The notes beneath the pieces are model-generated. The model did not search any database. It saw nothing but the letters and a program-made list of their open reading frames with translations, and was not told where the DNA came from. The position numbers were made by a program, and so were the translations under genes. A stretch of DNA of 64,000 nucleotides from CALCTE01 sp045585835. Its GTDB lineage: Bacteria > Bacillota > Clostridia > Oscillospirales > CAG-272. Positions 16,348 through 26,449 of this stretch are shown in pieces (the first letter of the stretch is position 1; each line of letters starts with the position of its first letter). The DNA lies in assembly GCA_045585835.1 (NCBI GenBank), contig JAZMZG010000028.1, forward strand, positions 62,001 through 126,000. Direction: 5' to 3'.

Positions 16348-18222
16348 CTAATTCTCCTTCGCCGCATTAACGAGGCTTTCTCGGTCAAGAGCGCACATTC
16401 TGTAAAAGTCTTCGGCATCGTCCGCTCTGTCGGGCACCTTGTCTATGGCAAAAACTCGCATAAAACGTCCGTATTTTTCAAAAAGAGCGTTTTGTATGCT
16501 CTGTCCCGCACCGCCTTTTCGTATTCCCTCTTCGACAAATATAAGCTTTGCGCCGTCGCTTGTGAGAGAGGCTATCTTTCGGCATATCTTTTCTTCGTCG
16601 CCGAGCATTTCAAGCAAAATAACACCTGCCGCGCCTTCGCTGTCGGCATTTAATATTTTCGCCGCCTCGTATGCTTCTTTTATAACTCTGCCGTATCCGA
16701 CAAATACATACTTGCAGTGTTTAAGGCTTCCGTCTTTTTCAAAAGCGCACTTCGTGCCTATTTTGAGATAATCCTCATCGGACTTATAAAACACATTGCA
16801 AAGCTCCGTATCCTCTCTGCCCTTTTGGTATCTTACTGCCGCAATACCGCCTTTTTTATACGCATATCCGAGCATCGCCTCAACGCTTTTCGTGCTTATG
16901 GGGCAAAGCACCGCAGCGTCCTCAAGCACTCCGAGCATCGCAACGTCGTATATTCCGTGGTGCGTAGCGCCGTCGTCTGCGGAAAGGCCTGCTCTGTCTA
17001 TACCCAATATCATCGGCAGCTTTTGAAGCGCTGTATCGTGGATAAGGTTATCGTACGCCCGTTGCAAAAATGACGAATACACCGCAAATACGGGTATCAT
17101 GCCCGCCGCCGCAAGTCCCGCACCGAAGGTTACTGCGTGAGCTTCGGCAATTCCCACGTCGAAAAAGCGAGCCGGGTATTTTTCGGAAAAATCGTGAAGT
17201 CCCGTACCCTCACACATCGCCGCCGTAAGTGCGCATACTCTTTTATCGTGCGCACCGAGCTTTACGAGAGCTTTCCCGAATGCCTCGGAAAACGTAGGGG
17301 CGGAAACGTCCTCTTGTTCCGTTTTCACCGAAACCGAGTGGTATTTCATGCTGTTGCTTTCGGCAGGCTCGTAGCCCTTGCCCTTTTTGGTGGTGACGTG
17401 CACAAGGCTACAACCGCCGTGTCGCTTTGCTTCTTCTAACACAAGCTTTAATTTATCGTAATCGTTTCCGTCTACGGGGCCGAAATAGCGAAGCCCCATA
17501 CTCTCAAAAAAGCAGGAATCGTAAACAAGCATCTTCTTTACGGAATCCTTGAGCGAAGCAACGGCGCCTACGGCGCTTTCGCCTATAAGCGGCAAAGCAT
17601 TAAGCCCCTTTGCAACGGCTCGCTTGATCCTTATGTAATTTTTGGAAAGGCGCATATCGCTTATGTATTTCGACATTCTTCCCACGTTTTTCGAAATGGA
17701 CATTTCGTTGTCGTTCAAAACGAGCACGAGCTTTAAGTCTTTTCTGCAGTTGTTGAGCGCTTCATAGACCATACCGCCCGTAAACGCACCGTCGCCGACT
17801 ACGGCTATACTGAAACTGTCGTCGCCTTTAAGCTTTGCCGCCTCGGCAAATCCGAGTGCGGCGGAAAGTGCGGTGGAGCTGTGCCCCGCACCGAAAGCGT
17901 CGTATTTGCTCTCGTCGGATTTCGTAAATCCCGATATGCCGTCCTTTTTGCGAAGCCTCGCAAAGCCGTCCTTTCGTCCTGTAAGCAGCTTATGCACGTA
18001 GGATTGATGTCCGACGTCGAATATTATCTTATCATCGGGGCAATCGAACACCCTATGTAAAGCGAGAGTCAGCTCAACTATACCGAGATTCGACGCCAAA
18101 TGGCCGCCGTTTTTAAGTACGCTTTCGACCAAAAACGCTCGTATCTCCTCTGCGAGAGCGGGCATTTGCCCATCCTCAAGCTTTTTTAAATCCTCGGGGG
18201 AATTCACTTTTTCAATTAACAT
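16348..18222 (-). CDS. dxs: 1-Deoxy-D-xylulose-5-phosphate synthase
   Basis: Thiamine-diphosphate enzyme joining pyruvate and glyceraldehyde 3-phosphate, the first step of the MEP isoprenoid pathway. 624 residues. Motifs: FDVGHQSYVHKLLTGR, GAGHSSTALS, the ThDP motif GDGAFTGGMVYEALNN, and RAGLSADDGATHHG in the pyrimidine-binding domain. The start is ATG 18222 (MLIEKVN), since AAAGGAGGGG lies just before it; the seven-codon longer TTG reading overlaps that ribosome site. It follows addA by 11 bp. Confidence 0.95.
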   Translation of the reverse strand: MLIEKVNSPEDLKKLEDGQMPALAEEIRAFLVESVLKNGGHLASNLGIVELTLALHRVFDCPDDKIIFDVGHQSYVHKLLTGRKDGFARLRKKDGISGFTKSDESKYDAFGAGHSSTALSAALGFAEAAKLKGDDSFSIAVVGDGAFTGGMVYEALNNCRKDLKLVLVLNDNEMSISKNVGRMSKYISDMRLSKNYIRIKRAVAKGLNALPLIGESAVGAVASLKDSVKKMLVYDSCFFESMGLRYFGPVDGNDYDKLKLVLEEAKRHGGCSLVHVTTKKGKGYEPAESNSMKYHSVSVKTEQEDVSAPTFSEAFGKALVKLGAHDKRVCALTAAMCEGTGLHDFSEKYPARFFDVGIAEAHAVTFGAGLAAAGMIPVFAVYSSFLQRAYDNLIHDTALQKLPMILGIDRAGLSADDGATHHGIYDVAMLGVLEDAAVLCPISTKSVEAMLGYAYKKGGIAAVRYQKGREDTELCNVFYKSDEDYLKIGTKCAFEKDGSLKHCKYVFVGYGRVIKEAYEAAKILNADSEGAAGVILLEMLGDEEKICRKIASLTSDGAKLIFVEEGIRKGGAGQSIQNALFEKYGRFMRVFAIDKVPDRADDAEDFYRMCALDRESLVNAAKEN

Positions 18223-18233
18223 AAGCCCCTCCT

Positions 18234-21200
18234 TTAAATGCAAAGAATCTCTTTTCCGAGAGCAAACGAGTAAACGTACGCCCTCGACGGCTTCTTTTTA
18301 AGCATTTGCTCGACCGCCTGCGCATAAAGCGCAAGCTGCGGCGTATGCCTTGCTTTTAAAATTTCCTCGCCGTCTTCTTTTCCGACTCTGTCGGTCTTAA
18401 AATCGACAAGCACTACTTCGCCGTTTTCATTTTCAAAGAAGCAGTCGATAACACCTTGTATGAGCAAGGTCTGCCCCTTTGCCTCGTCGCCGTCGTAATA
18501 TTTCGATGCGCTATCAAGCAGATTGTATCGCTGCTCTCTGTAAATGCGCCTTGCGTTTTTCATCTCGCGGTAAAGCTCGCTTTCGAAAAATCCCGATAGC
18601 TTGCCGTAATCCAAAAGCTCCGTCTGCGCACAGCTTATAAATCCGAGCCTTGCCATTCTTTCCGCCTCCGAGCGCACGTCGGATTCTGCCCTTTCGTAAT
18701 CGCAAAACTGCATAAAGTTATGCATCGCCGTTCCTATCTGTGCGGCACTTGCGTGCGATGCCGACATAAACGCGGGCAGCGCTCCCTTGGTTTTGGGTAT
18801 CTCCCTCTCGCCGTCCGAATTTATGTCCGAAACGGATATCTTTGCGGGAATTAGCGACCTTCTTATATGCGGATAAACGTAGTCGGGATATACCTCGTAC
18901 TGCGCATCTTCCACCTTTTTTTGCGTCTGTGCACACACTTGGGCGTCGCCGTCGGGCGCATAGCGCACATCAAGCCAATTTTCGATACCTTTGTCAGCGT
19001 AAAATATCTTCTCAAGGCTCTCTTTTCTGCCGGCTGCGATGCCGTGTAAGATATAGTCAAGCTGCGTTTTTGAGCAAAGCAAATAATAGTCCGATGCCGC
19101 CTTTTGCTCTCTGTCCAATTTATAAAGCGTATCGCCGAGCGCCTCTTCGTTTTGCGCAAACGAAATATACAGCTTTTCCTTTGCACGTGTCAAGGCAACG
19201 TATAAAAGCCTCAGCTCCTCGCTTACGGGCTTATATCTGTTAAGATGCTTTAAGGCCGCAACCTGCGGCGTTTGTATCTTTACAAAGCCATCTTGGCGCA
19301 TAAGCGGAAACGCAAAGGGGAGCGAAGTGTCGTAAATTGCCCCCGTATGCCCTCTTCCGAAAAGGTCCGTTTCACAGCCGCAAACGAAGCACACCTTATA
19401 TTCAAGCCCTTTAGATGCGTGCATCGTGCTGACCGTAACACCTGTACCCGATTTATCGGATACCATTGACGAGGACGTTTTCTCAAGGCTTTCGCAATAG
19501 GAAAGAAAGTCCGAAAGTCCTCTGTAGCTTCCGCTGTTATAGGTCTTGGAAAGGCTTATAAATCGAATGAGATTTTCGTAGCGCTTTGCGCCGTTTTTCT
19601 CCCTCTTTACCGCTCTGTCGAGTCCGCTGTCCTTTATTATTTTGAATATGATCTTATCTACCGTACCCGTAAGTGAAAACTTTTTAAGCTCTTTAAGATA
19701 CCTTACCGCATTTTGCGCTTTTTCATCGGTAGATGCGCAAAGTGCTTCGTAAAGGCTTCCTCTCTCAAAAAGCCTCAGCTTTGCAAGCTCCGTGAGCGTC
19801 ATGCCGAAAACGGAGCTGCACAGTGCACTTGCAAGATGTATATCTCTTGCGGGATTATCCACAGCATATAACACGGCACGTACGAGCCTTATCTCCGCCG
19901 CGGCGAATATGTCTGTACTGTCTGCGCTTTTCGTTTGTATACCGAGAGCCTCGAGCGCCTTTTTGTATACGGGTATATGCTTGTTAAAGCGTGTTAAAAC
20001 GGCTATATCTTCGGGCGCATAGCCTTCCTCCGATATGAGCCTTGCGGCCTCTTTTGCGCAAGATACGGCTTGCTTTGCAAGTATGCTTGCCGTTTTTTCA
20101 CCCTTTTCCGTTTTGGTTATAAAAAGCGTCGTTTTCTTGCCCGCATCGCCGATCTTGCCCTTTTTGAGCGCTTGTGCGGAGTCGTAATCCATATCGGATA
20201 TCCTTTTTCGCATAAGGCTTTCGAAAACGAGGTTTACCGTCTTTATAACGCTTTCATCGCTTCGGAAATTTTCCGAAAGCACGATTTTTGCGTTGTCGCC
20301 GCCGCTTTCTCCCACAAGCTCAAAATCATCGTAATAGCGGGCAAACAGCTTGGGCTCGGAGCCTCTGAAGGCGTATATGCACTGCTTCATATCGCCGACC
20401 ATAAAGCGACGTGCGCCCGAAAGACGCGAAAGCAAAGAGAATATCTCGTCTTGGATACCGTCGGTGTCCTGATATTCGTCTATAAATATCTCCTTGTAGT
20501 CCTTCGCAACGTCATACGCAAGAGCGCTCGGTACTCTGACGCCGTCATTTTTTTCAAATAAAAGTGCGTAGCAAATGCGCTTCATATCCGCAAAATTTAT
20601 GAGGCCCTTGCTTTTTTTGAGGTGAGTAAATCTCAAATCGAGATCTGTCAATATATCCTTTATAAATCCCGCAAAGCACGCATATTCTGCGCAAACGGTG
20701 CGTAGCTCATCGGGAGAAAGAGAAAACAGAGCCTTCGTTTCGGTTATAAATTTTTCGCCGATATTTCTTGCTCCCGTTATAAATTCTTTGATTTCGGGGT
20801 CTGCATTTCTGACTGCCCTTAAGTCTGCCTTCTCATAAGCGGACAACGCTTTGTACGTCTGCTCGTAGCCTTTTGCGCCGTTTATCGCTTCGAGCGCAGA
20901 GTGCAGATTTTCGATACAAGGCACATAGTTTGCAAAAGCCTTATCGTTCAAAGCCAAAGAAAGCGCCTCTCGCACCTTTTCTGAAACGCGCTCCCTCATT
21001 ATCGAAACGCTGTCGGCTATCGCATTATAAAATCGGCTTTCCGTATAATCGAGCGTTCCGTCCGCCAAGCTTTCGTATTCGGAAATGCACGTGTCAAGAT
21101 AATTCTCCGGCTCGGAGAATGAAAATACTTTTTTGTAAAGCTCTTTGAGCGTCTCGCCGAAGCGGCTGTCGTCGTTTGCCGAGCCAAGCGTTTCGATAAG

Positions 21201-21677
21201 CTTATAAAATACGCTGTCTTCCGGTTCTTTTTCATAATATTCGTCCGTAAGCTCCTCGCAGACGGCAGTGAGCATTATATCCGAAGTGCCCTCGTCGCAA
21301 ACGGTGAAATTTGCCGAAAGCCCCGCTTTATCGAAATTTTTTCTTATCACGTCAAGGAAGAATGCGTCCATCGTGTCTATTCTTGCGCTCGGTACCATCG
21401 CAAGCTGACGAAGGAGCCTTTTGCTTGAGGGATTTTCGGCAAGAGCCTTACCGAGCGCTACCGAAAGTCTGTCCCTTATCTCTGCGGCGGCCGCCTTCGT
21501 ATACGTTACGACCAAGAGGCTGTCAAGCTCAACGGGTTCTTTTTCGTCCGTTACCATACCGACTATTCTGTCGATAAGCACCGTAGTCTTTCCGCTTCCC
21601 GCCGCGGCGGAAACGAGGAGGGTGTGCCCTCTGTCGTTTATGGCTGTATTTTGACTGTCGGTATATATTCTCTCCAT
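18234..21677 (-). CDS. addA: AddA-type helicase/nuclease
   Basis: 1147 residues. UvrD-like superfamily 1 helicase with C-terminal RecB-type nuclease, acting in double-strand break processing. Walker A is SAAAGSGKTTVL (about 27-38), Walker B IFIDEYQDTD, motif III VGDMKQCIYAFRGSEP, motif V STMHASKGLEY, motif VI LLYVALTRAKEKLYIS. The nuclease residues are visible as GVIDCF and VLVDFKTD near the C-terminus. The start is ATG 21677 after GGAAGGAGGA. The usual upstream partner addB is absent; a ceramidase-like gene is there instead, so addB must be elsewhere or lost. Confidence 0.9.
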   Translation of the reverse strand: MERIYTDSQNTAINDRGHTLLVSAAAGSGKTTVLIDRIVGMVTDEKEPVELDSLLVVTYTKAAAAEIRDRLSVALGKALAENPSSKRLLRQLAMVPSARIDTMDAFFLDVIRKNFDKAGLSANFTVCDEGTSDIMLTAVCEELTDEYYEKEPEDSVFYKLIETLGSANDDSRFGETLKELYKKVFSFSEPENYLDTCISEYESLADGTLDYTESRFYNAIADSVSIMRERVSEKVREALSLALNDKAFANYVPCIENLHSALEAINGAKGYEQTYKALSAYEKADLRAVRNADPEIKEFITGARNIGEKFITETKALFSLSPDELRTVCAEYACFAGFIKDILTDLDLRFTHLKKSKGLINFADMKRICYALLFEKNDGVRVPSALAYDVAKDYKEIFIDEYQDTDGIQDEIFSLLSRLSGARRFMVGDMKQCIYAFRGSEPKLFARYYDDFELVGESGGDNAKIVLSENFRSDESVIKTVNLVFESLMRKRISDMDYDSAQALKKGKIGDAGKKTTLFITKTEKGEKTASILAKQAVSCAKEAARLISEEGYAPEDIAVLTRFNKHIPVYKKALEALGIQTKSADSTDIFAAAEIRLVRAVLYAVDNPARDIHLASALCSSVFGMTLTELAKLRLFERGSLYEALCASTDEKAQNAVRYLKELKKFSLTGTVDKIIFKIIKDSGLDRAVKREKNGAKRYENLIRFISLSKTYNSGSYRGLSDFLSYCESLEKTSSSMVSDKSGTGVTVSTMHASKGLEYKVCFVCGCETDLFGRGHTGAIYDTSLPFAFPLMRQDGFVKIQTPQVAALKHLNRYKPVSEELRLLYVALTRAKEKLYISFAQNEEALGDTLYKLDREQKAASDYYLLCSKTQLDYILHGIAAGRKESLEKIFYADKGIENWLDVRYAPDGDAQVCAQTQKKVEDAQYEVYPDYVYPHIRRSLIPAKISVSDINSDGEREIPKTKGALPAFMSASHASAAQIGTAMHNFMQFCDYERAESDVRSEAERMARLGFISCAQTELLDYGKLSGFFESELYREMKNARRIYREQRYNLLDSASKYYDGDEAKGQTLLIQGVIDCFFENENGEVVLVDFKTDRVGKEDGEEILKARHTPQLALYAQAVEQMLKKKPSRAYVYSFALGKEILCI

Positions 21678-21721
21678 GGCTCCTCCTTCCCGCAAATGCG
21701 TATATTAAACCGTAAATCGCT

Positions 21722-23059
21722 TTAACGGTTCTTCATAAGTCTCAAATTCTCCGAAACGATTATATCATCGGTATTGTTTACGAAATTGTATACCCCTCCG
21801 TGATATAAGAACGTATCCACCTCGTAACCGCCCATACATATCTGGCTTTCGGTGGGCAGATATGCAAAAAGTCCGTTTGCGTTGCTTATGCACAGGGTAT
21901 GCTCGAATGGGCTGTACTGCTTGAGCCTTAACTGTATCTCCGAAAACATCTCAAACGGGAACGGTACCAACACGACGTTGTTGAACGTATAAAGAACTTG
22001 GTCGATGTCTTCATGCGTCTTGAACTGCTCGCCCTTTTCGTGCATTTTTACCGTATCTTCAAGGCTTTTTCTGTATATACTTCGCACTCCCTCGTGGTCG
22101 ACCGTTTGTTTCGGATTTGCAAGCTGCTTTTTCGCCTCTTCCAATGAAAGCGGCTTTTTGTATGGCAAGGATATGATTCCCTTTATCATATCGAACTTAA
22201 CTTCACGGTATTCTTTTATGTTGCGGTATGCACGTATGCAGTCTATTGCGGCAAGTGCGCCCAATTCTTCCATATACGAAAGGTTTTCGTCGGGCACTTC
22301 GTTTTCGACGCTCTCGTCTTTATCGCCGACGGTTCTGCCGTTGGAAAGACGCGGACCGCTGTCACCTATTGCCCCGTTGAAGAATACGGTCACAGCACCC
22401 GTTTCGGCTTCGAGTCTGTCGACCATGGGGCCCATCCAATCGCGCGTTACGGCAGTCGCTCTGCCTGCGGCTGTTCCGTGGCTGTTATAGTGTATAAGAT
22501 TTGCTATCGTTTCGCCGTCCACGCTTTTAAACGACATGACGGTCATAGTCATATCGAAAACGCCGAAAGGATTTTGCCCCAAAATAATGTTCCCGTCTTC
22601 GTCGAATTGGCGGCGGTTTACGCCCACTTCGCTTTCGGTCACACCGACACCCATAACGGCAGGACTCATCTTATTGAATGCGGAAACTGCCGCTCTTACG
22701 GTCTGCGGAATTAAAATTTCGCTTACGTATTCGTTGTTTGCATCACCCCAAGCGCCCATTCCGTGAATGGCAGGTCCGGAATGAGTATGCGTTGTGGCGA
22801 ACGTTATGTTCTCTTCGGGAATTCCCGTCTTCTCAAAAATCTCACGGCGGATTATTTGTACGGTTTCTATCGGAGCATTACAAATATCGGCGCATATCAA
22901 CGCGGCGCGCATATCGCCTTGCTCTATTGCTATAACGCTCGTACGCAGATCGTCGTGGACGCTCGATGCGGGGCGGGTCGCCGTATAACCGAATAAAGGC
23001 GTTTGGAGAGCGGGGGTGATGACCTCGCTTGCACAGCCTATCTTGAACTGCTTTTCCAT
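21722..23059 (-). CDS. Neutral/alkaline ceramidase N-terminal domain protein
   Basis: 445 residues, cytoplasmic by lack of a signal peptide. It follows the neutral ceramidase catalytic-domain pattern: IGCASEVITPALQTPLFGY near the start, the metal histidines ATTHTHSGPA, and the nucleophile-region-like stretch FFNGAIGDSGPR. It lacks the C-terminal Ig-like domain of full ceramidases. Many bacterial members of this size have unknown substrates, so amide or ester hydrolysis of a glycolipid is only a suggestion. ATG 23059 has the ribosome site CAGGAGA; the longer reading is rejected. Promoter at 23116-23144; probably co-transcribed with addA 44 bp downstream. Confidence 0.78.
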   Translation of the reverse strand: MEKQFKIGCASEVITPALQTPLFGYTATRPASSVHDDLRTSVIAIEQGDMRAALICADICNAPIETVQIIRREIFEKTGIPEENITFATTHTHSGPAIHGMGAWGDANNEYVSEILIPQTVRAAVSAFNKMSPAVMGVGVTESEVGVNRRQFDEDGNIILGQNPFGVFDMTMTVMSFKSVDGETIANLIHYNSHGTAAGRATAVTRDWMGPMVDRLEAETGAVTVFFNGAIGDSGPRLSNGRTVGDKDESVENEVPDENLSYMEELGALAAIDCIRAYRNIKEYREVKFDMIKGIISLPYKKPLSLEEAKKQLANPKQTVDHEGVRSIYRKSLEDTVKMHEKGEQFKTHEDIDQVLYTFNNVVLVPFPFEMFSEIQLRLKQYSPFEHTLCISNANGLFAYLPTESQICMGGYEVDTFLYHGGVYNFVNNTDDIIVSENLRLMKNR

Positions 23060-23115
23060 AAAATCTTCTCCTGTTAAAATTAAATTATATTTATCCATTT
23101 TATCATTGTAGATAC

Positions 23116-23144
23116 ATTATATCACCATATATTTTGAAATGCAA
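23116..23144 (-). promoter_or_regulatory. Promoter of the ceramidase-like gene
   Basis: Reverse strand TTGCAT (23139-23144), 17 bp, TATAAT (23116-23121). Confidence 0.65.
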
Positions 23145-23173
23145 GAGGGAAACGGGGCAGTATGCGTCGGGGA

Positions 23174-23202
23174 TTGACGGCGAAGCTCTTTCGTGGTAAA
23201 AT
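23174..23202 (+). promoter_or_regulatory. Promoter of the 5'-nucleotidase gene
   Basis: TTGACG (23174-23179), 17 bp, TAAAAT (23197-23202), about 42 bp before the ATG at 23244. Confidence 0.7.
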
Positions 23203-23243
23203 AAATGTCGAAAAAACAAAATTTTCCGAAAGGAAACTGTTTT

Positions 23244-25109
23244 ATGAAGCGTATTCTTGCACTTATTTTGGCGGTATTTACCTGTATTTCCCTTTGCGCT
23301 TTTACCGTCGGCGCAAGCGATGAAAAAGAGCTCACTTTACTTTTCACGCACGATTTACACTCTCATCTTCTTCCCGCCGCAAACGAAAACGGCAAAGGCA
23401 CTTACGGCGGATATGCGCGCCTTATGAGCGTGATAAACGCCGAAAAGGCAAGCTCGCCCGACGCGCTCCTCGTGGACGCGGGCGATTTTTCGATGGGTTC
23501 TTTGTTCCAAACGGCTTATCCCACCTCTGCTATCGAGCTTCGTATGATGGGCGCTATGGGATACGACGTTACCACATTCGGAAACCACGAGTACGATTAT
23601 CTCAAATCAGGACTTCGTTCAATGCTTAACGCGGCAGTTGCAAGCGGTGAAAGACTCCCTTATCTTGTGTGTGCAAACTATCTGCCTGCAAAAGACGATG
23701 CGGAGATTTGGGAAGCATACAATAACTACGGAGTAAAGGACTACGTCATAATAGAGCGCGGCGGCGTATATTATGCCGTATTCGGCATATTCGGCGACGA
23801 TGCCGACGCCTGCGCACCGAACTCCGAAATGGTATACGAAGATCCTGCAGAGGTAGCGAAGAAAACGGTCGAAGCCGCAGTCAGCGAGTGCGAAAGTACC
23901 TACGGCGCTCACCCCGTCGTTATATGCCTCTCGCACAGTGGTACGGAAGGCGGCAAGGGGGAGGACTACGAGCTTGCGAAAGCCGTAGACGGAATCGACG
24001 TCATAATCTCGGGACACACTCACACCACCCTCGAAGAGCCTATCTCGGTTAACGGAACGCTTATAGTTTCCGCCGCCGAATACGGACGTAATCTCGGCGT
24101 TTTGAAGCTCAAATTCGACGGCGATAAGACGTCTTTGGCTTCTTACGATTTGGTTGCTGTCGACGATAGCGTAAAAGAGGACGAAAACATCGCTTCTTTG
24201 GTCGAAGACTATAAAAAGCTCGTCGAAGAGGACTATCTTTCGGCTTACGGCTATACGTTTGACCAAGTTCTCGTAAATAACCCCTACACCTTCGATACGG
24301 TGGACGAGGTCTACGCAACACAGCACGAATCCACACTCTGCAATATATTCTCCGACGCGTATAAAGCGGCGGTGGAAAAGGCTACGGGAAAGCGCGTTGA
24401 CGTTGCAATTACGGCTTCGGGCGTAATTCGCGGAAGCCTTCCCGTAGGAAACGTCACCGTTTCCGACGTATTCAACGCCGCATCTCTCGGTGTCGGCACG
24501 GAGGGTGAGCTCGTCGGAATATACCTTACGGGAAAGGATCTTATGGCAGCTATAGAGCTTGACGCGTCCGTACAGCCTTTAATGCGCTCGGCGCAGCTCT
24601 TTATGTCGGGTGTCGAATATTCGTTTAACACGAAAAGAATGATATTCAACAAGGTCGATTACGCTATGTTGCGCCGAGACGGCACACTCGAAGACATCGA
24701 CAAGGATAAGCTTTACTTCGTCGTCGCGGGTATGTATATGGGACAGATGCTCGGAAGTGTCAAGGAAACGTCAATGGGGCTTCTTTCGATAACTCCGCGC
24801 AATGAAAACGGAGAACCGATAAAGACGGAAGACCTCGTAAACTACGTTGTAAAAGACAAAAACGGAAAGCCCTTAAAGGAGTGGGCGGCAATAGCAAACT
24901 ACATCGGCGCTATGGACGGCACACTCGATAGCCGCTACGAAAAACCCGACGGCAGAAAGGTAGTATATTCAAGCTTTGCTCCCGCAAATCTCTTGCGAAA
25001 CGCAAACGTCTTCACCTACGCGGTCATAGGCGTTATCGTGATTTTGGTTGCGGTAATAGCACTTATAACGGTGCTCGTTATCCGCCGTAAAAAGAAGAAA
25101 ACGGCATAG
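23244..25109 (+). CDS. Membrane-anchored 5'-nucleotidase/metallophosphatase
   Basis: 621 residues. Signal peptide (1-25), metallophosphoesterase domain with LLFTHDLHSHL, DAGDFSMGS, FGNHEYDY and SGHTHTT (about 28-290), then the 5'-nucleotidase C-terminal domain (about 320-510, with ITASGVIRGSLPVG), and a C-terminal membrane helix (about 588-612) with RRKKKKTA tail. It should face outward and release phosphate from nucleotides or related phosphate esters (UshA/CpdB type). ATG 23244 is chosen because it starts the signal peptide after GAAAGGA. Single-gene unit between its own promoter and the 25167 terminator. Confidence 0.92.
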   Translation: MKRILALILAVFTCISLCAFTVGASDEKELTLLFTHDLHSHLLPAANENGKGTYGGYARLMSVINAEKASSPDALLVDAGDFSMGSLFQTAYPTSAIELRMMGAMGYDVTTFGNHEYDYLKSGLRSMLNAAVASGERLPYLVCANYLPAKDDAEIWEAYNNYGVKDYVIIERGGVYYAVFGIFGDDADACAPNSEMVYEDPAEVAKKTVEAAVSECESTYGAHPVVICLSHSGTEGGKGEDYELAKAVDGIDVIISGHTHTTLEEPISVNGTLIVSAAEYGRNLGVLKLKFDGDKTSLASYDLVAVDDSVKEDENIASLVEDYKKLVEEDYLSAYGYTFDQVLVNNPYTFDTVDEVYATQHESTLCNIFSDAYKAAVEKATGKRVDVAITASGVIRGSLPVGNVTVSDVFNAASLGVGTEGELVGIYLTGKDLMAAIELDASVQPLMRSAQLFMSGVEYSFNTKRMIFNKVDYAMLRRDGTLEDIDKDKLYFVVAGMYMGQMLGSVKETSMGLLSITPRNENGEPIKTEDLVNYVVKDKNGKPLKEWAAIANYIGAMDGTLDSRYEKPDGRKVVYSSFAPANLLRNANVFTYAVIGVIVILVAVIALITVLVIRRKKKKTA

Positions 25110-25166
25110 ATAAACGGGCAAGCAGTCCTCACCCATACAATGCCTAATCCCTATTCACTATGGCCT

Positions 25167-25203
25167 AAAAAAAGAGTACGAACCCCGTTCGTACTCTTTT
25201 TTC
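25167..25203. terminator. Bidirectional terminator
   Basis: AAAGAGTACGAAC / GTTCGTACTCTTT over a CCC loop, flanked by A and T runs. It separates the 5'-nucleotidase from the convergent ireB operon. Confidence 0.9.
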
Positions 25204-25207
25204 TAAA

Positions 25208-25489
25208 TCACAACGAGCCTTTTTCTGCTCTTTCAAGCCAAATTGAGCCTATTTCGAATGCATCGTAAAAGCTCTTTTTTTGCGCCTGCTTTAAGATGTT
25301 CGCCTTGCCGTCCTTATAATCGACTATCTGCAAAAGCACGTTGGTGGCAAGGTCAAGGTCGCTTACCTTTTTCGTTTCAAGAATAATTATCTGAAGCCAA
25401 ACTCCCGTTTCACGATCACCGTAAAACACGGTGTTTCCGTTTCTCATAAGAGTTTTGCCCATATATTCCAACACTTTTTCTTCAGCCAT
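25208..25489 (-). CDS. Uncharacterised 93-residue protein
   Basis: Family not recognised. The 93-residue product is soluble and mixed alpha/beta, with VLEYMGKTLMRNGNTVFYG at the start and a conserved-looking YDAFEIGSIWLERA near the end. It lies 12 bp downstream of the aldo/keto reductase and is the third gene of the ireB operon, closed by the terminator at 25167-25203. It occupies a position where a DUF1292-type protein might be expected in other Bacillota, but it does not look like that family. Confidence 0.7.
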   Translation of the reverse strand: MAEEKVLEYMGKTLMRNGNTVFYGDRETGVWLQIIILETKKVSDLDLATNVLLQIVDYKDGKANILKQAQKKSFYDAFEIGSIWLERAEKGSL

Positions 25490-25501
25490 TTTCGTTTCCT
25501 C

Positions 25502-26449
25502 CTAAAATACTTTAATTGCAAACACGGGACATACCGCAGAACAGTAGCCGCAAAGAACGCATTTTCCCGCGCTTACCTCGGCGTGTCCGTCTTTCCCTGT
25601 TTTCAATGCCTTTTGATGACAGCGTGCGATGCATTTTCCGCATCCCTCGCACCACGGCTCAATATGTAAAGCACGCTTTTTATTTAAAAGCGCTTCATTT
25701 GAGTGAAAGCCTTTTCCCTCGAAATATGCGATGTTCGCATCGACCTCCTCGATGCTCTGCATACCTACGGCAACGCTGTGTATATAATCCTTCGACAAAA
25801 CGAAATCGAAGGCGCCTTGCACGTTTTTATGAAGGTTTCCGCCGCCGAGGCTCTTCATCGTAAATATACCGATATCCGCCCCTGCCGCCTTCTTTATCGC
25901 CGCTTCCATATCGTCACGTGTGCCGTCGGCAATACCGAGTCCGCTTAAATTGAATATGGGGTGTATCACGTCGAAAACACCGCTTTTTACAGCACCGAGC
26001 ACGCCCGCAACGTGATGGGTGGATACACCGAGTGCCTTGATTATGCCCTTTGAACGAAGCTCGGCGTAATATTCGACGGCTTCCATATGTCCTCTTATGG
26101 TAAGCTCGCTTTCCGTTTCGTGAAGCATAAAAACGTCTATGACGTCAAGACCTGTCTTGCGCCTTGCTTCTTCTACGGCTTTTTCTGCTTGAGCGCGGGA
26201 GTAAGCATAGCTTTTCGTTGAAAGGACTATATCCTTGTTTTTCGCTATTTGAAGCGCTCTGCCGATGTATTCGTAATTTTGGTAATACTGTGCGGTGTCG
26301 ATAAAGTTTACGCCTCTGTCAAATGCGTAAGCGATTACCCGTGCGCCTTCCTCTATGGGCAGATTTGCCTGAAGAGGTCCCACGGTGAGCGAGCCGAAAG
26401 CAAGCCTTGATACCGAAAGACCGCTTTTTCCGAGAAGTCGTTTTTCCAT
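25502..26449 (-). CDS. Aldo/keto reductase with ferredoxin domain
   Basis: 315 residues. N-terminal TIM-barrel aldo/keto reductase (about 1-255) with LGKSGLSVSRLAFG, GVNFIDTAQYYQNYEYIG (catalytic Asp and Tyr region) and a lysine in STKSYAYSR. The C-terminal part holds two 4Fe-4S clusters: CEGCGKCIARCHQ and CVLCGYCSAVCP. Such fusions are common in anaerobes and may pass electrons between ferredoxin and a carbonyl substrate; the substrate is unknown. The start overlaps the ireB stop (TAATG). Confidence 0.9.
   Translation of the reverse strand: MEKRLLGKSGLSVSRLAFGSLTVGPLQANLPIEEGARVIAYAFDRGVNFIDTAQYYQNYEYIGRALQIAKNKDIVLSTKSYAYSRAQAEKAVEEARRKTGLDVIDVFMLHETESELTIRGHMEAVEYYAELRSKGIIKALGVSTHHVAGVLGAVKSGVFDVIHPIFNLSGLGIADGTRDDMEAAIKKAAGADIGIFTMKSLGGGNLHKNVQGAFDFVLSKDYIHSVAVGMQSIEEVDANIAYFEGKGFHSNEALLNKKRALHIEPWCEGCGKCIARCHQKALKTGKDGHAEVSAGKCVLCGYCSAVCPVFAIKVF

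Noticed and set aside
20070..20561. Forward open frames inside addA
   Set aside because: Shadow frames of the reverse gene with no ribosome sites or domains.
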